This document shows, in pieces, positions 13,361 to 27,018 of a stretch of DNA of 64,000 nucleotides. A program made the translations under genes and the position numbers. Under the pieces are notes generated by a model that made no database searches, had not been told where the DNA came from, and saw nothing but the letters and a program-made list of their open reading frames with translations. How positions within the stretch are numbered: position 1 is the first letter of the stretch; every line of letters starts with the position of its first letter. Source of the DNA: Telopea speciosissima (taxonomy: Eukaryota > Streptophyta > Magnoliopsida > Proteales > Proteaceae); NCBI RefSeq assembly GCF_018873765.1, contig NC_057920.1, positions 9,251,307 to 9,315,306 on the forward strand, in the 5' to 3' direction.

Positions 13361-14452
13361 CCCGTCGGTTATGGTGACGCTTTTGCCTCAAAACCTCGAG
13401 TGAAGCTGTAGAGTCCCTATTAACTCTCTATAATTTCCGGCCTTCCTCTCTCTGCCTTCCAGATACCCAGACGTCGAAGGCGTTTAGATGCTACCCACCT
13501 ACGGTATGTGTCATTCTTTCATATCGTGATCCTTACGGTTCCGTTTGGTTGCAATGAAAGTTAAACCTAAAAAGAAAATTTTGAGGACCATTATCTTTTT
13601 TTTTTATGAGAAAATAAAATATATTAAACTAGGAAGAAGATACATAGATATATAGTTCTTCGCAAAACAGAAAGGATCCCCTTTAGTACTAAACATTATG
13701 TCCTGTCTTATAGTATTTATATACAAAAAGTCATTTATTATAGACCCAGGCCAAGGAGTAGTAGTTGGAGATGGAAGATGATCGGCGATCCGCTGATTCG
13801 AGCACCACATTTCTTTCACCTTCAACCTTAGACTGGAGACAAGCTAAAGACCTGTACGAATACTAACTAACTCTGGTTCTAGGCAACGGGACGATTTAAT
13901 ATATCCTCTAACAAACAAAATAAACTTGCCTTCTAACAAAAAAATATAAGATCAACCTGTTAAATTTACTCCAAGAATCTGACTTCCTGCACATATTAAA
14001 CCATGAAAATTGAGGTTTGGCAGATGAAAAAAGGTAGACAATATTAGCTTCTCCTCATTACGAGAATATACATCATAGGATGAAACTACTTCAGTTTTTT
14101 CTTTAGTGTTTATTAATGATACACTTTAGATATATATATTTTTTTAACTTTACAAAGTAAAAGGAATTTTCATAACCATATATGAAAATTGGTATCAATT
14201 ACAAAAATTTCCTTTCTAGGTTAAAATTTTTCACTTCCTTCCTTTTCAATTTTTCTTGCAACTAAATAGAGTTTATGTTTTCATATATACTAGTGATATA
14301 GAAAATTAACACAAGCGTGTGCTTATTCAGTGAAAATAAGTCTTGGATTGACTTACCTATATTCGATTTTTATTCCAAAAGATTTTCATTATAATATGCT
14401 GCTTTAATGTAATATTAACATGCAATATAATGGTATTTATTGTATATTTTTT

Positions 14453-14585
14453 TTATTTTTGGAATTGGAGAGCTATGATAGGGGGGGGGGGGGATAGGGG
14501 ATGGGGATATGCCCCAGGGTGGTTTGAACTCATGACCTATTATTTGAGGAGTTGGCTTTTTGCCAACTGAGTTGATCCCTTGGGG
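14453..14585 (-). mobile_element. tRNA-derived SINE with 15-bp target duplication
   Basis: On the minus strand the 5' end carries an A-box-like ATCAACTCAGTTGGC and a B-box-like GAGTTCAAACC, and the element ends in an A-rich tail (TTTTATTTTT on the plus strand at 14451-14460). TTATTGTATATTTTT flanks it at 14437-14451 and 14586-14600. Promoter boxes, tail and target duplication together identify a SINE. A poly-G run (14481-14492, plus strand) lies inside. Confidence 0.85.
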
Positions 14586-14647
14586 TTATTGTATATTTTT
14601 ACAACTTTGGACAAAAGAACAAAGTTTTCCTCCACCATCCAAAGTTG

Positions 14648-14920
14648 GATTGGGCTCTTCTACGCGCAAGGGTGCATCAAACATCTTGTGATACGGTACC
14701 ACAACTCGCCACGTGGATGAGCTCCCCTTTGGACAGCCTAGATCGAGCTAGGAAAACTAAGCGTGGTGCAAATGCGATGTACAAGTGGATTTGTGGATTT
14801 TGAAATCTAGATTTCCAACTTGATCCAGGCCGTCCAAATGAGAGCTCATCCACGTGGCGAGTTGTGGTACCTGCCACAATATGTTTGGTGTACCACTGTG
14901 TCGTAGAGGAGTCTGATCCC
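14648..14920. mobile_element. Fold-back (long inverted repeat) element with G-box in each arm
   Basis: The left arm (14648-about 14755) and right arm (about 14815-14920) are reverse complements with mismatches. The core GGTACCACAACTCGCCACGT is identical in both arms. The flanks CCAAAGTT and CCAAAATT fit an 8-bp target duplication with one change. Each arm contains CACGTGG, a G-box core. No coding sequence is visible. Confidence 0.7.
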
Positions 14921-16022
14921 CCCAAAATTCTAGGGTTCGTAAACCTTGTAGGTTTAAGTATGTTATACCAATAATACCCTCCCGATATCCCTTACATCTA
15001 AACCTGTATCGGTGAATTGAAATTGGTTGAATGAAAACTTGGTCCAACTTTAAATTCATATTACATGGGATTGAGTTTTCTTAAGCCTCTCATTCACCGC
15101 GGGACTACGATTTGCATGGAAAGGCATTTTAGGAAACATACTAAAACCTTGTAAGGGGGTTGTGAACCCTAAGATGATGTGTACGTGTTATTTTCCTTCA
15201 CCGCATGGTGAGGGAAAACCTTGTCCACTTACAGAGAATAGGGGTGTCAACACGTAGCCTAAACTGTTAAGACTAATGGAAAAACCCAGACCGAATCAAA
15301 CTGTTCCGATGGGGTATGATGGGATTGACTAAAACCGGACCACACTGAATTGGCCAATATCCAAATTGAAAATCGAATTGAATGATAACAATAAAAAATC
15401 ATTGAGTGTGAGGTTATGAATTGGTGAATTGGTTATCCATTGGTTTCAATATTAGTGAGCAAATTTCTAGTTACAAAAACAAAGAAAATTTATAGTTACA
15501 AGGGGAATTGTTACAAATCAATGACTATAAGATTATGAATAGAAAAATTAATTTCTAACAATAGTTCCATTGATTTTGTTGTTGACTATACAAAATTAGT
15601 TGAACAATTAAATAAACGATGCAATAATAAGACTTATGTTTTTTATTTCAATGTTAGTTGTCTTCTCACCAATTAATTATCCATTGATTTCAATTTTAGT
15701 TATCCTCTTACAATGATAAACAATGATTTGAGTTGTAAGAATGATTTCACTACAAACTGTATTTATCCATTGTTTTCAATATTAGTTATCCTCCCTTCGC
15801 AATACATTTACCAAATCTTTAAAGGTTAAAGGTTATGAATGTAGGATTTGATACAAGTCTGAAAACAAATCAATGTAAATCGTTAGTAACTTGATATTGA
15901 AAAACTGAAATAAACCAAAACTGTATCAGACTGAAAACCAAAATTTCTTAACGATTTGAGTTTATCTCACATTCCTACACCGAAATCGGATCTAACTGAT
16001 CGTTTGACAACACTCTCTCACT

Positions 16023-16272
16023 CATGGTTTTAGTGCACAGTATCGGAATGAGTATCGACAACACGTAAAACCAATATGGTATCGGCCTGGATCGATAGTA
16101 TATCGGACAAATTACCATTGAAATTCCTTAAAAAATGAGTTTTATGACCATTTTACCCATTGTTTGTACCGTGATACTAATACAGTATTGACACGATATT
16201 GGTATCGGTATATAATAAAATCGATACGTATCGCCCGATACGAGCGATACGATACCAATACTTAGAACCATC
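16023..16272. mobile_element. hAT-like MITE with 8-bp target duplication
   Basis: CTCTCACT flanks the 250-bp element at 16015-16022 and 16273-16280. Its ends are imperfect inverted repeats (CATGGTTTTAGTGCA against GATGGTTCTAAGTAT). The interior is rich in GTATCG/CGATAC phrases, which recur near 59690-60180. Confidence 0.65.
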
Positions 16273-16579
16273 CTCTCACTACTAGATTTTGCTTTCGAAA
16301 TTTAACTAAAACACTGCCCAAGGTGGGGTCCACTCCCCAATTCTCTGCCCCCAATTTCTCACATGGAGGTAGAAATGACCATCCTACCTCTATCCGAAAA
16401 CACTGCCCAACATGGGGTCCACTCCCCCATTAGAGGAATTGGGGGAATTGGAGGTGATAATTATTCCACAAACTCACATCATCCAATAAGCGCGTAAGTT
16501 GCGGTGGGGGTTTGCACCTAAAAAACAAAAAAGTTACGATGGGGGTGGAGCCGGGCTCAATTCGAAGTTACACACCTGC

Positions 16580-16586
16580 TATAAAG
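16580..16586 (+). promoter_or_regulatory. TATA box of U2AF65
   Basis: TATAAAG lies about 157 nt upstream of the U2AF65 ATG at 16743, leaving an unspliced leader of roughly 125 nt that is rich in CT and AG tracts. It is supported only by sequence and position. Confidence 0.5.
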
Positions 16587-16742
16587 AGGGTAACTTTGTT
16601 GAAACCTCCATTCGTATAAGAAGTAAAAGCACTGTCTTCTCCGAAGCCCTAAAATTTCTTCAGGTTTTTCCGCCAGATTTCGCTCTGTGATTAACACCAG
16701 CGATCATACCAAGAGAAGTCGAAGAGAAATAGAAGGTTAAAA

Positions 16743-19700
16743 ATGCCGGATTACAGGGGAAGATACGACGGTAATGGCGAAGGGCTCAACGATTACAGTT
16801 CGTCACCCCAACAGAAGACTAGCAGTCACGGCGGTGCGGACGATTATAGTGACTCGAAGTCTCGGGTATCTCCATCTATTCGTCTATTTTTTTGTAGTTT
16901 TTCGTAATTTTTGTTCTTTATCTCTATGGTGCTCCCTCTTATCCATCATCCTGCGGAGGGATGAAAAAGTGGATCTTAAAGGAATTATATCACAATAGGG
17001 TTGTTATTCTCTTTATTCTGGGGTATTTTCTTTGGATTGTACTCGGTAGTCGGCACTGCTGATTTCTTATCGTAATTCGACTGAACTGTTGATTTGCTTT
17101 CTGGATGATAGTTTCTTTTATGTGTACAGTTTAATCAGAACATAGGGTTTAACTTGTCAAATTATTTGAGCTAATTTTTGTATAATTTGGTTTTTTGGCA
17201 TAACCAGAGCAAGATATTTTTTTTTGTCCCCACAAAGTTTGTATGTAAAAACGTTTTACAAGAGTTAGGGTTGCCAATAGGGTCACAATTTGGTTTAGAA
17301 TTTTTGGATTCGGACTTTGGTTATTTCTCCTGTTCTCCAATACCCTATATTTCTGTTAATGTTTCGTGGGAATACCAAGGAAAAAACTGTGATTTTTCAA
17401 TTTAGCAAATCCGAGAACGGTGTTGATCTTTATTTTATATGAATGAGTGAGGAGCTTTTGTGGAAGGGGAAGACTTGTTGTTTAGTCTCTTCACATTTTA
17501 CCAATTTTTGGGTCGGATTTTTACGGAGTAAAATAACTGATTTGTCAAACATGTTTAAGTTAGCACATGACAGATTCTCATACTGCCTACACATTAATCA
17601 TGTAGGTATTGTTGTTGAGGGAACCTCGATCAGGATTCCTAAGAGTGTTACAATCATTATCCATTTCTATTGTACCTGCTATTGAATATGGCGCTCTTGT
17701 ATTTATTACATGTAACATGTATTAGATGTGTGTTCATCTAACATTTAATTTTCCCTCTTCTTTTCAATTCTGAAGTAAGTTCATTGTTCTGAAGAAACAT
17801 TTGAATGTCAAACCATATATCTGAATTATTAGATTATACTTTTTGATTTGAATTGTTCCATTCATTTAATGTTAGAACATAATCATTTTGCCATGTGTTT
17901 TTCGACCCTTATTGATGCTACAAGACAAATGCATTGGTTCATTGCAGCATGGTTCACGTGATTATGAGAGAGAGTCTTCAAGAAGTAGGGACAAGGAAAG
18001 AGAAAAAGGGAGGGATAAGGACAGGGAAAGGGACACAGAAAAGGACAGGGACAGGGAAAGGGATCGAGACAGAGACCGTGATCGTCAGCACAGAGACCAC
18101 TTTAGGGAACGGAGTGACAGAAGGGACCGTGGTCGAGATAGAGATGACGATGATGATCATCACCGAATCCGAGACTATGAGAGGTATGATTTTGAACCTT
18201 GTTCCAGTTTCATATCCATTCCCATGGAGTATTTTAGCTATTTTAGTGACTGAAATTGGTGTTATATTTTCTGGAACCCTCTTTTGTGCAGCTGACCCTT
18301 CGATAGTTAAGTGGGAGAAGGCATCCATGCGTTCTGCTGATTCCCCCTTTCCCTCTCTTTTCTCTCTCTCTTTTTGTAGGTTGCTGTCTGTTAATAACAT
18401 AAATATGAGAAGTACATGATGAAATTCTACGTTTTGATTCATTATGATTTTCTGTTCTTCACTTTCAAAAAGCCTTAATCCTTGAGGTGAGCATTAAAGA
18501 AAAATACCTGGGTAATTGATTTTAAAAGGCCTGTGGTAGATGATTGAGGTTTGTGAGATGCAGCCTTGTGCTGTGAAAAGTTGGCAGCATGTGGCCTTAT
18601 GCATTTGGTCCATCATAATGCCGGACATTTGGTACAAAATGATCTTACGATAATGATCCTTTTTTGTTTGGGGTGGGGGAGATGGTGAATTTTTTTTTAA
18701 CTGCATTATATTCTGTTATGTCAGATCCATTGTTACATTTCCAGTCTGATATCTTAGAGATCAACATGTTTCAACTTGCATATATAGAAAATGCGGAAGA
18801 GATAAAATTAAATTTTTTTTCACTGTGGAATAAGAGTCTTAAAAACTGATGCAGTATTTACAGTAACAAATTTAAGATAACATTGCTACTCAACATGCAG
18901 TTTAGTTGAGTTTGGCTAATATTGATGGGTTTTTATTTATCAATTTTTGTTTTAATCAAAAAGCCATCCTTGTGGGTCTTGTGCTGCACTGGTGAGGCTT
19001 AGAAGAAGTGGTACGCCTCTCCTTATGGTACACCTCCGTGCTTGAATACTATGTTGCTATTAGAAATTTCGCTGAACAACTTTTGAGCATTATATTATTT
19101 TAGAGAATACCATCTAGCTGTATTTTCCAAATATCCATTGCTGAAAACTCTCAAGGCGTATGAAGTTTTTGGATCGTAGTAAGTAGATTTGATTGGTTTG
19201 ACTTTGTCATTCTAGTTCCTTATCTTCTTCCTTCTTTTATTTTTATTTTTTATCATTCCTTGTATCCTAGTCTATTAACAAGCCAAATGCTATATTAATG
19301 CTTTTTATGATTTATTGTTTCAATATATCTTGCAGGCGTAGAGACTACGATCGAGATCGAGAAGGCCGGAATCAGCATAGATCTGAATCTCGCTCAAGGG
19401 GTAGATCTCATCATAGATCAAGATCTGGTTCTCCATCTCGATCCCGGTCAAGATCAAAGAGGTAACCTTCCATGTCACAGTTCATTTCACTGTTGATTCA
19501 GGTTGAGCATGGATCTATGCCTCCTTCCAATTTAGTGTAGGTTATTTTATACGCGTTGTAGTTTGTATCCAACCTTCACTGATTTGTAGTGGTACATCAA
19601 TCGTGACTATTGTGAAACCCAGGGGGCTTGTTGTTGACATTTTTGCATTGTTTTCCATGATAAATTAGTCTGTGTTACACTACATCTCAGCAGCTGTGTT

Positions 19701-22700
19701 GATTGAGAAATACATTAGCTAATTTAGTTGAGCTCATGGAGAGAGTTTGTATGCATGCTCTTGTAATTATTTCCTTAACCATTTCTTATGGTAAAGACTC
19801 CCATTGCAACTGTTCGAGGTTGGTGTAATTTTACCTTTGGTTAATGTATTTAAAACTCTGCCAGCCATTTGCCTTTTCTAGCCTGATGTTTCTCCCATCT
19901 CGTGGTCCACTCATGGTTTGAGTTTTGCATTAGTGCAAAATTCTTGAACTCATTTTGTCCGGTTTGGTCCACTAATTGGTGGTCCATTTGTCAGGTTTGA
20001 AGGAGGACTTGTGGTCCTGTTGTCCGGAAAAATAATACATACTTGATGGTCTATCGATCAGTCATTAGATTTCAAAACACCTCTGGTCCTTGAACTAATA
20101 CTCATTTCAGGCATTGCAGACTGTTGACTGGATAGTTTGACTATGGTTTGACTGACCATCCAGTGGTCCAAAAACTTTGTTTTGGGGTTGTGTGCAGTGT
20201 GTGTGTGTGTGTGGGGGGGGGGGGGAAGAGCATGTCTGATGCATTTGAAGGATAAAGTGATATATTTTGTTATGACCAACACCTATGATAGTAATTTTAA
20301 ATTGTAATAATGATCTATGTATCTTAGTAGTCTTCCGTACATTGTTATGGTAGTCAAAACTTTTTTCTGGATTAGCTAGCTAATTTAAACTTGTCATTGC
20401 AGCAAACGGATTAGTGGTTTTGACATGGCACCTCCAACAACTGCATTGATGCCTGGAGCTGCTGCCGCCGCCGCTGCCGCCGCCGCTGCTGCAGGTGCAT
20501 AGTCTTTTTTTTCTAACTTATGCCTTTGTTTCTTTGCCAATCTATTTCTTTCCTTTAGCTTGGAGAGTCGTATCAAATTGCTTGGTATCGGTTGGTAAGC
20601 CATATTCATTTGCTTTTACATTGATAGAATTAGCAAGTCAAGGCTGCCATCTCTTGATTAGGGTCTGTTGTTTTATTTACTTTTTTATATTCATGAACTA
20701 ATTCTGAAACTGAGTGGTTTTTGGTTGTTTCTTGTTTTTGGTGTTTGTTTTTTTGTTTGTTTCTGTGTTTATGTTTTGTTGTAAGAAGGCAATGTTGGGC
20801 TACTTGTCCCACTGTGCTGCCAATGGGCGTGAGCCGACTTCTGTAGCTTTTATGTACAAGGAGGATTCAATGCACCGGTTTGATGGTTCTTGTTCGTCTT
20901 CAACCGGCACCTATTGCCTTTTTTGGTAGTCTTTACGAATATTTCGTCCATTACCTGAAAATGCTGTATTCATTTCATCTCCTTGATATATTTTGATTAC
21001 AAGAGGCTAGAACATGCTTATTTTGTTGAGCACATATGAAGATGAGGAGGTGCATATTGATCTGTTACTCATAATCAAATAGACTTAATTTTTCCTTTAC
21101 ACTGCTATTTAAGTTAATTGGCTTTTTCAGGTCAATTGACTGGGGCCACTCCAACCATTCCTGGAATGTTTCCGAACATGTTACAGTTTCCTGGACAGGT
21201 TAGTCTATTTCTTTTACATTATTGTGATATTTATATTAATGTATCAGATCAGTAAACTTCGTATTCAATGCTTCTGGATGTGTCCAGCTGGCAACCCCAC
21301 TTTTTATGCATCCTCAGGCAATGACTCAGCAGGTATGATGTATTAGTACTTGATGGGTGTAGTTCATCCCCTCTTTGAAACATTTGATGGCTAAGTATTA
21401 AATTTTCTTTTGTTTTTAGGCAACGAGACATGCTCGGCGGGTTTATGTTGGTGGCCTTCCTCCTTCTGCAAATGAACAGGTTATTCATCCTGTTGACTCT
21501 TGCCATTAGTCCAATTGTTGTTCTTGTATTGTGGCTGTTTATTCCATGAATTGTTGTGATTGTTTTGGCTTCGTTTTTTTTGGATTTGTGGTTGTGGGTT
21601 GGAGGGGGTTGTTTGGTTTAATGGGGTGCAGAGTTTCTGTTAAAGAAATTAATAAACTGCTGAGGGTCAAACTGCACAAGGTAGTTTGAATAGTTTGTGT
21701 GAATAATTGTTGTTGTTGTATGTTAAGAACTTAAGACTCAATGTATCATTTGCATTTTCCTATTTCATTGTTTCTGGAATAAGTTTAATCTTTTATTTAC
21801 TTGTGAAATCAGTATCGTTTTTCTTTCGTAACAATGATATATTAAACTCTCTTTTTGCCATCATGTGCGAAACTCTGCTAGTGTAGAAAACCAAATTCGG
21901 CAATTGAGCATGCGGTTTTTTGATATATAACCAAAGAATATGAAATTGGGAAATTTTTAAGTAAGCTTACGTCTAATTACTTCATTATGATAAATATGAA
22001 ATTTTGAGAAAGTAGATAGTTGTCACTGTTTCGGAATCAGCATCTCATTCATTTAAACTTCAGTTTTTAGGGTTAAGGAAGCTAGATGGTTGACTGTCCT
22101 CGAACATATTGTTGAGTCCCTTTGAAACTTAACAGTAGTTCTCAGAACTTGTAATCTTCTTTACTATTTTAGCCGGATGTTGTGACCTGGTATTGTTCAC
22201 TTACGATTGTCACTTTCACTTTATTTGCATAAGTACTCTCAAAAGCACCAGCTGTTTTTCAGCGTGGTTAACAGTTCTTGTTTGAAGCATTGCTAAACTT
22301 GTTGATAGTTGAAAGTCTAGATTATACAAGCTGGATGATTGGTTACTGAATCTTTATATTGTTTTTTCCTCAGTCAGTGGCAACTTTCTTCAGCCAGGTT
22401 ATGGCTGCAATTGGAGGAAACTCTGCCGGACCAGGTTTGAATTCTTGCCCCTCCTCCACCCCCACCCTTTGGTAGATTACTTTGAATTCATATAGTTTGG
22501 TACCTGTTTTTTTCAGGAGATGCTGTTGTTAATGTATACATCAACCATGAGAAGAAGTTTGCATTTGTTGAGATGAGGTCTGTTGAGGAGGCTAGTAATG
22601 CAATGGCCTTGGATGGTATTATTTTTGAGGTAGTATATTCTTTTTTTCTGTCTCAATCAACAATCCATTAGAGCACTTCATTACTTGGAATATCCCCTGT

Positions 22701-24381
22701 GGTGAAGTCAAAATGACTTCAATCCGTGCATATTTTCATTGACCTTATAATTTGACTTCTTTACGTTTATCCTTGTGTGTTGACAGGGCGCCCCAGTGAA
22801 GGTGAGGAGGCCAAGTGATTACAACCCTTCTCTTGCTGCAGCACTTGGGCCAAGTCAACCCAATCCCAATCTCAACCTAGCTGCCGTTGGATTAACACCA
22901 GGTTCTGCTGGTGGACTCGAGGGTCCTGATCGCATCTTTGTGGGTGGTCTTCCATACTATTTCACGGAAGCACAGATACGGGAACTTCTTGAATCATTTG
23001 GACCTCTTCGAGGTTTTGATCTTGTCAAGGACAGGGAAACAGGGAACTCAAAAGGCTATGCTTTTTGTGTGTATCAAGATCTGTCAGTGACTGACATTGC
23101 TTGCGCAGCTCTCAATGGAATAAAGATGGGTGATAAAACTCTAACTGTTAGACGCGCAAACCAGGGGGCTTCGCAGCCCAAACCTGAGCAGGAGAGTATA
23201 CTATTGCAGGCGCAGCAACAGGTAGCATTGCAGGTAAGGAACAATTGTCTTTCACTATTATCCATTATTATGGACGGTCTAAACCTCTTTAACTCTTCAT
23301 GTGGGGTTATAATACCATGCTGGTTGCCTTATAACTTTTTGTAGAAAGTGCATTTAGAAACTTGCTTTAAGCCTGCGGTCTTTGGGGTTATTAATGAGTG
23401 GTTTCACTTTGGCAGAGACTTGTTTTTCAAGGTGGTGCACTACCTACCAAGGTTATAAGCTTAACAGAGGTAGTTAGTCCAGATGAACTGAAGGATGATG
23501 AGGAATATGAAGACATAATGGAGGACATGAGAACAGAAGGAGGAAAATATGGTGAATTCTCAAGATTCTGATTACTTCTTTCTGTATATATTTTTTTTAA
23601 ATCATTACGCAGATATTAATCTTCTTTATCTTATATCTGTCTGTTTTACAGCCTTTTGTTGTACCACATTCTACTATAGAGATTCAGGCCTAACCCACAT
23701 GCTGAAGATCCCATAAATCTTTCTGTCTTAATCTAAAATTGGTTCTCAAACCACCCCCCCACCCCGCCAAAAAAAAAAGAAAGAGAAAAAAACCCAACCC
23801 ATCCCCCCCCCATCCAAAATTCATTTTGGTGACTTGGGATTACTTGTAAATTCTTTTTAATTTTGCTTCTGCAGGGAATCTGGTGAATGTAGTCATTCCA
23901 CGTCCAGGACCAAATGGCGAGTTATCTCCAGGTGTTGGGAAGGTTCGTGCAGAGAGATTGTCAGTAGTTTTTCTTTGTCATAATTGCAATAATATACATT
24001 TGCTATCCTGGTCCATTTGCTTTTGTGTGATGGACTATGATAGCATAGCATGGAAGAGGCTGTATCTTATTGTAAATATCCTGATCTATATGCATGATCC
24101 CGAGGCATAGAGGACAGTGCTATTTTTTTATTAGAAAGGGAGCATTTCTCCTTTTGTTTCTGACTGGTCTCAACTGCAGTCATTTTATTGAAGCCTCAGC
24201 AAAGAAAAAGAAGTCATACTGACTAGTTTTTATTGCTTCGCAGGTGTTCTTGGAGTATACTGATACAGATGGAGCCACAAAAGCCAGGCAAGGGTTGAAT
24301 GGAAGGAGATTTGGCGGGAATTTAGTCACCGCCAACTTTTATGCAGAGGACAAGTTCTCCCAGGGAGACTATGATGGATAG
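16743..24381 (+). CDS. U2AF65: Splicing factor U2AF large subunit (U2AF65), complete copy 1
   Basis: Exons: 16743-16865, 17948-18183, 19336-19461, 20403-20494, 21131-21198, 21288-21332, 21420-21479, 22374-22434, 22517-22629, 22787-23233, 23416-23551, 23875-23942, 24244-24381. Phases agree and the total of 1713 nt gives 570 aa, close to Arabidopsis U2AF65. In order: an acidic/Ser start, an Arg-Asp/Arg-Ser-rich region (about residues 42-165), SGFDMAPP and a 12-Ala run, RRM1 (RRVYVGGLPPSANEQ, about 236-318), RRM2 (RIFVGGLPYYF ... KGYAFCVY, about 356-434), and a C-terminal UHM (about 470-565, with an acidic helix DDEEYEDIMEDM and an R-x-F motif at 546-548). U2AF65 binds the polypyrimidine tract in the nucleus and recruits U2 snRNP, while UHM contacts SF1. 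Exons 3-13 lie in duplicated unit A; exons 1-2 are unique. Confidence 0.95.
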
Positions 24382-25577
24382 TTATTGCTCACTCAACATT
24401 CTCTCAAGAATTTGCAACTCACTTTCCCTCAAATTTTCTTGCTGTAACATAAGAACTAAATACATAATTTTCTTTTTCCTGTTTGGATAGATCAGCATAT
24501 TATTTCAACTAGTAAATTGGTGGTTGAATTCTGTTAGCTAGACTTGATAGTTTAGTAAACGAATTTTTTGAGCAAAACTTGTGCAGCTTAGGTAGGTTTC
24601 TGATGCTACAAATATGAGCGTCCTCCTTCCCCCCCTCCTTTGTCTTCTATCACATGTGGAAACAATTTTTTAGAACAGCCACCATTATTCAGTCTTGTGA
24701 ACTGGATTTTGCAGTTGAACACTGAATATTTGGGGAGGCATTATATAACCACCTATGAACATTACAGGTCTGAAAGAAGTGCCTTTGTCAATTTTTTGTC
24801 AACTTTGTTTGAAGTTTTCTTTCAGAAACCAATTCCCCGCTCCTTTTGGTATTTTGTGGTGGTTTTGCCCAGATATAATGATACTACTTTCTCTTCATAA
24901 AACCGAGGGTGCAGGTTTTTAGAAAACCCACTACGTGAAGGCTCATCTCCAACTGAAAACTCAGTCTCTTATAAAATATTTTGAAGCATAGATGAATGGT
25001 GATGACGGTCAAGCTTCTTTCGTGAAGTTGGTATTTCTCTAGCAGGCAACGTCATACACCCTTGCGGTCAAGTGTTAAACATTTTGGTTTTCAGTTGGAG
25101 TTCTTCCTTTTCATTTTGGGGTGAGATGCTTTGTCAGAATAAGAGCTAAATCATTTGTGCTTAAATGGCCACCTGATATGGAGCCTAAATAATTTGTTAA
25201 TCTGGTCAATGCTCTCACTACTCTTGGGGGTTTTTTTATTTAAAGGTTGTAATGATATCTTCATTAAACAAATAAAACTTCACTAGCAATCACATGTAAG
25301 TTGATGTTACAGGGTTTTGTTTTTTTTTCCGACTGTTGGGTATAGAAGATATGGTTTATTTAATTACATGTCAAATTTCAGATTCTAATTTAATTAAATA
25401 TCCCTTTGTATTGGCATGTAATGTATCTTATGAATGTCCATGCATGTGTATTAGTATATTCTAATCATCATTATGCATTCTCCCAACTCTCTGCAGAAAC
25501 TAACAGTTTAGATGGTAAACATCATGAAAATGTTCATGATTTAGAAGTGTCTTGTGACTCTCGGAAACATCACAAAT

Positions 25578-25849
25578 ATTGACACTAATAAGTAACCATA
25601 TTATGAACTCAATAATATCCAAAAACACCGAAAAAGTTGGAATTACTTATTGACACTGTTAAGTAACCATATTATGAACTCAATGGTATCCAAAAGTCGA
25701 AAATATTTATTGACACTAATAAGTAACTCTATTATGAACTCAATGATATCTAAAAAACACTGAAAAAGTCGGAATTACTAATCGACACTAATAAGTAACC
25801 GAATTATGAACTCAATAATATCCAAAAACATTGAAAAAGTTGGAATTAC
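25578..25849. repeat. Minisatellite, four units of about 60-71 bp (unit A)
   Basis: Units begin at about 25578, 25649, 25709 and 25780. Each contains GACACTAATAAGTAAC, TATTATGAACTCAA and GTTGGAATTAC-like phrases. The matching site in unit B (43932-44000) has a single unit, so the array expanded in A or contracted in B after duplication. Confidence 0.85.
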
Positions 25850-25889
25850 GAGCTGAATCTTGGATGTAGAGAACTAATGATAAACAATC

Positions 25890-26025
25890 GAGTCTAGATC
25901 CCCTACCTTGTAGGCTGTAGGTAACTATCCAAACCCATCTCACACCGTCCATGGGATGTGGGGACTACATCCAATGGATGGCGTGAAATGGGTTGGGGTG
26001 GTTACCTGCGGAGGAGGGGATTCAA
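25890..26025. mobile_element. Fold-back MITE 3' of U2AF65
   Basis: Arms around AGATCCCCTACC ... AACCCATCTCACACCGTCCA and the reverse complement of GGATGGCGTGAAATGGGTT ... GGGGATTCAATCT form a long imperfect hairpin. A shortened version lies at 44042-44152 in unit B, so it predates the duplication. Confidence 0.55.
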
Positions 26026-27018
26026 TCTCTAAACAATCTACAATTTATGCCTCCCAGTATTATTGCTTCCTTGCACATGCACGTAGGCACACACACATTT
26101 TTTAAAGGGAAAAAGAATGAAATTTGAACGTATAACACCTAAGCTTAGACATGTGGCGCGAAATGATCATCTTACCCCCATGGAAAGGCTAAAACCCCAT
26201 CTCCCATGCTTCTTGCATGTATACTCCCATTGGCCCTCACTAGTGCAGGGGTCATGCGATCAGGTAGTGCTCGTGAGCACACTCGCAAATGTGCAATGCA
26301 CATGCACACAAGGACAAGAACAGGCGTGTGTACACCCACACACATACTCATTTTAAAATACAATTTTCATCTCCACAATAAAAAAAACATCAAATTTGAC
26401 CAATTCAATTAAAATATATATCTCAATTCAGGAGAGTCTAGGGAACTGCCAGGTGTCTCAATGTCTCAAACGCCCACCTGAATCTCCTTGGCAAAAAATA
26501 TTATAAAAATAAAAATTATATAGTTATTTATTTTAGCAAAAAAGAGATTCAAAATATGGGACCATCTTTCTTTGATTTCCACCATCATACGGTCATAGGA
26601 TCCCATGCATCCCAATAAGAAAACCAAGTAAATACCAAAGACATGAAATTGGCCGAGAAAATTTTTTTTTCCTTTATTGAAGAGAAAAAATTTATTTAAA
26701 GGAAGTGACTAAAGGAGCAATTCTTGCCAGCAGGAGAAGGAAATACGAAAAAACAGAGGCATGTTAGGCCACCAAATTCGACAAAGCTTGAATTTGGAGG
26801 CACCCTTAGCTCAAAAATATGCTAACCTATTAATAGTACGAGGAACACAAAAAATGTACACTAGAAAAGTCAGAGAACAAGGAAAATAAATCATCCACAA
26901 CATGTGAAGAAAAGGGCTATGCCCCATCAGAATACATACAACATGAGATGTAGGAAAACTGTCAAGCCTCATTCCTAATTTTCCAAATTTTCCATGACAA
27001 GGATGGCCATTGAATATT

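Larger units (their letters stand above)
13306..16742. other. Divergent intergenic region between CSN4 and U2AF65
   Basis: No gene is visible. The CSN4 promoter is at the left edge and the U2AF65 promoter at the right edge. Between them lie a SINE (14453-14585), a fold-back element (14648-14920), an AT-rich stretch (15240-16010) and a hAT-like MITE (16023-16272). A short direct repeat, ACTGCCCAA plus GGGGTCCACTCCCC, occurs near 16313 and 16402. Confidence 0.7.

Noticed and set aside
15241-16014. Possible element bounded by AGGGGTGTCAAC and GTTTGACAACACTCT
   Set aside because: The inverted match is short and imperfect, and no target duplication was found.
17934-18442. Long overlapping frames (161 aa plus, 154 aa minus) at U2AF65 exon 2
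   Set aside because: They are shadows of the Arg/Asp-rich exon in other frames. The true frame is fixed by exon phases and family sequence.
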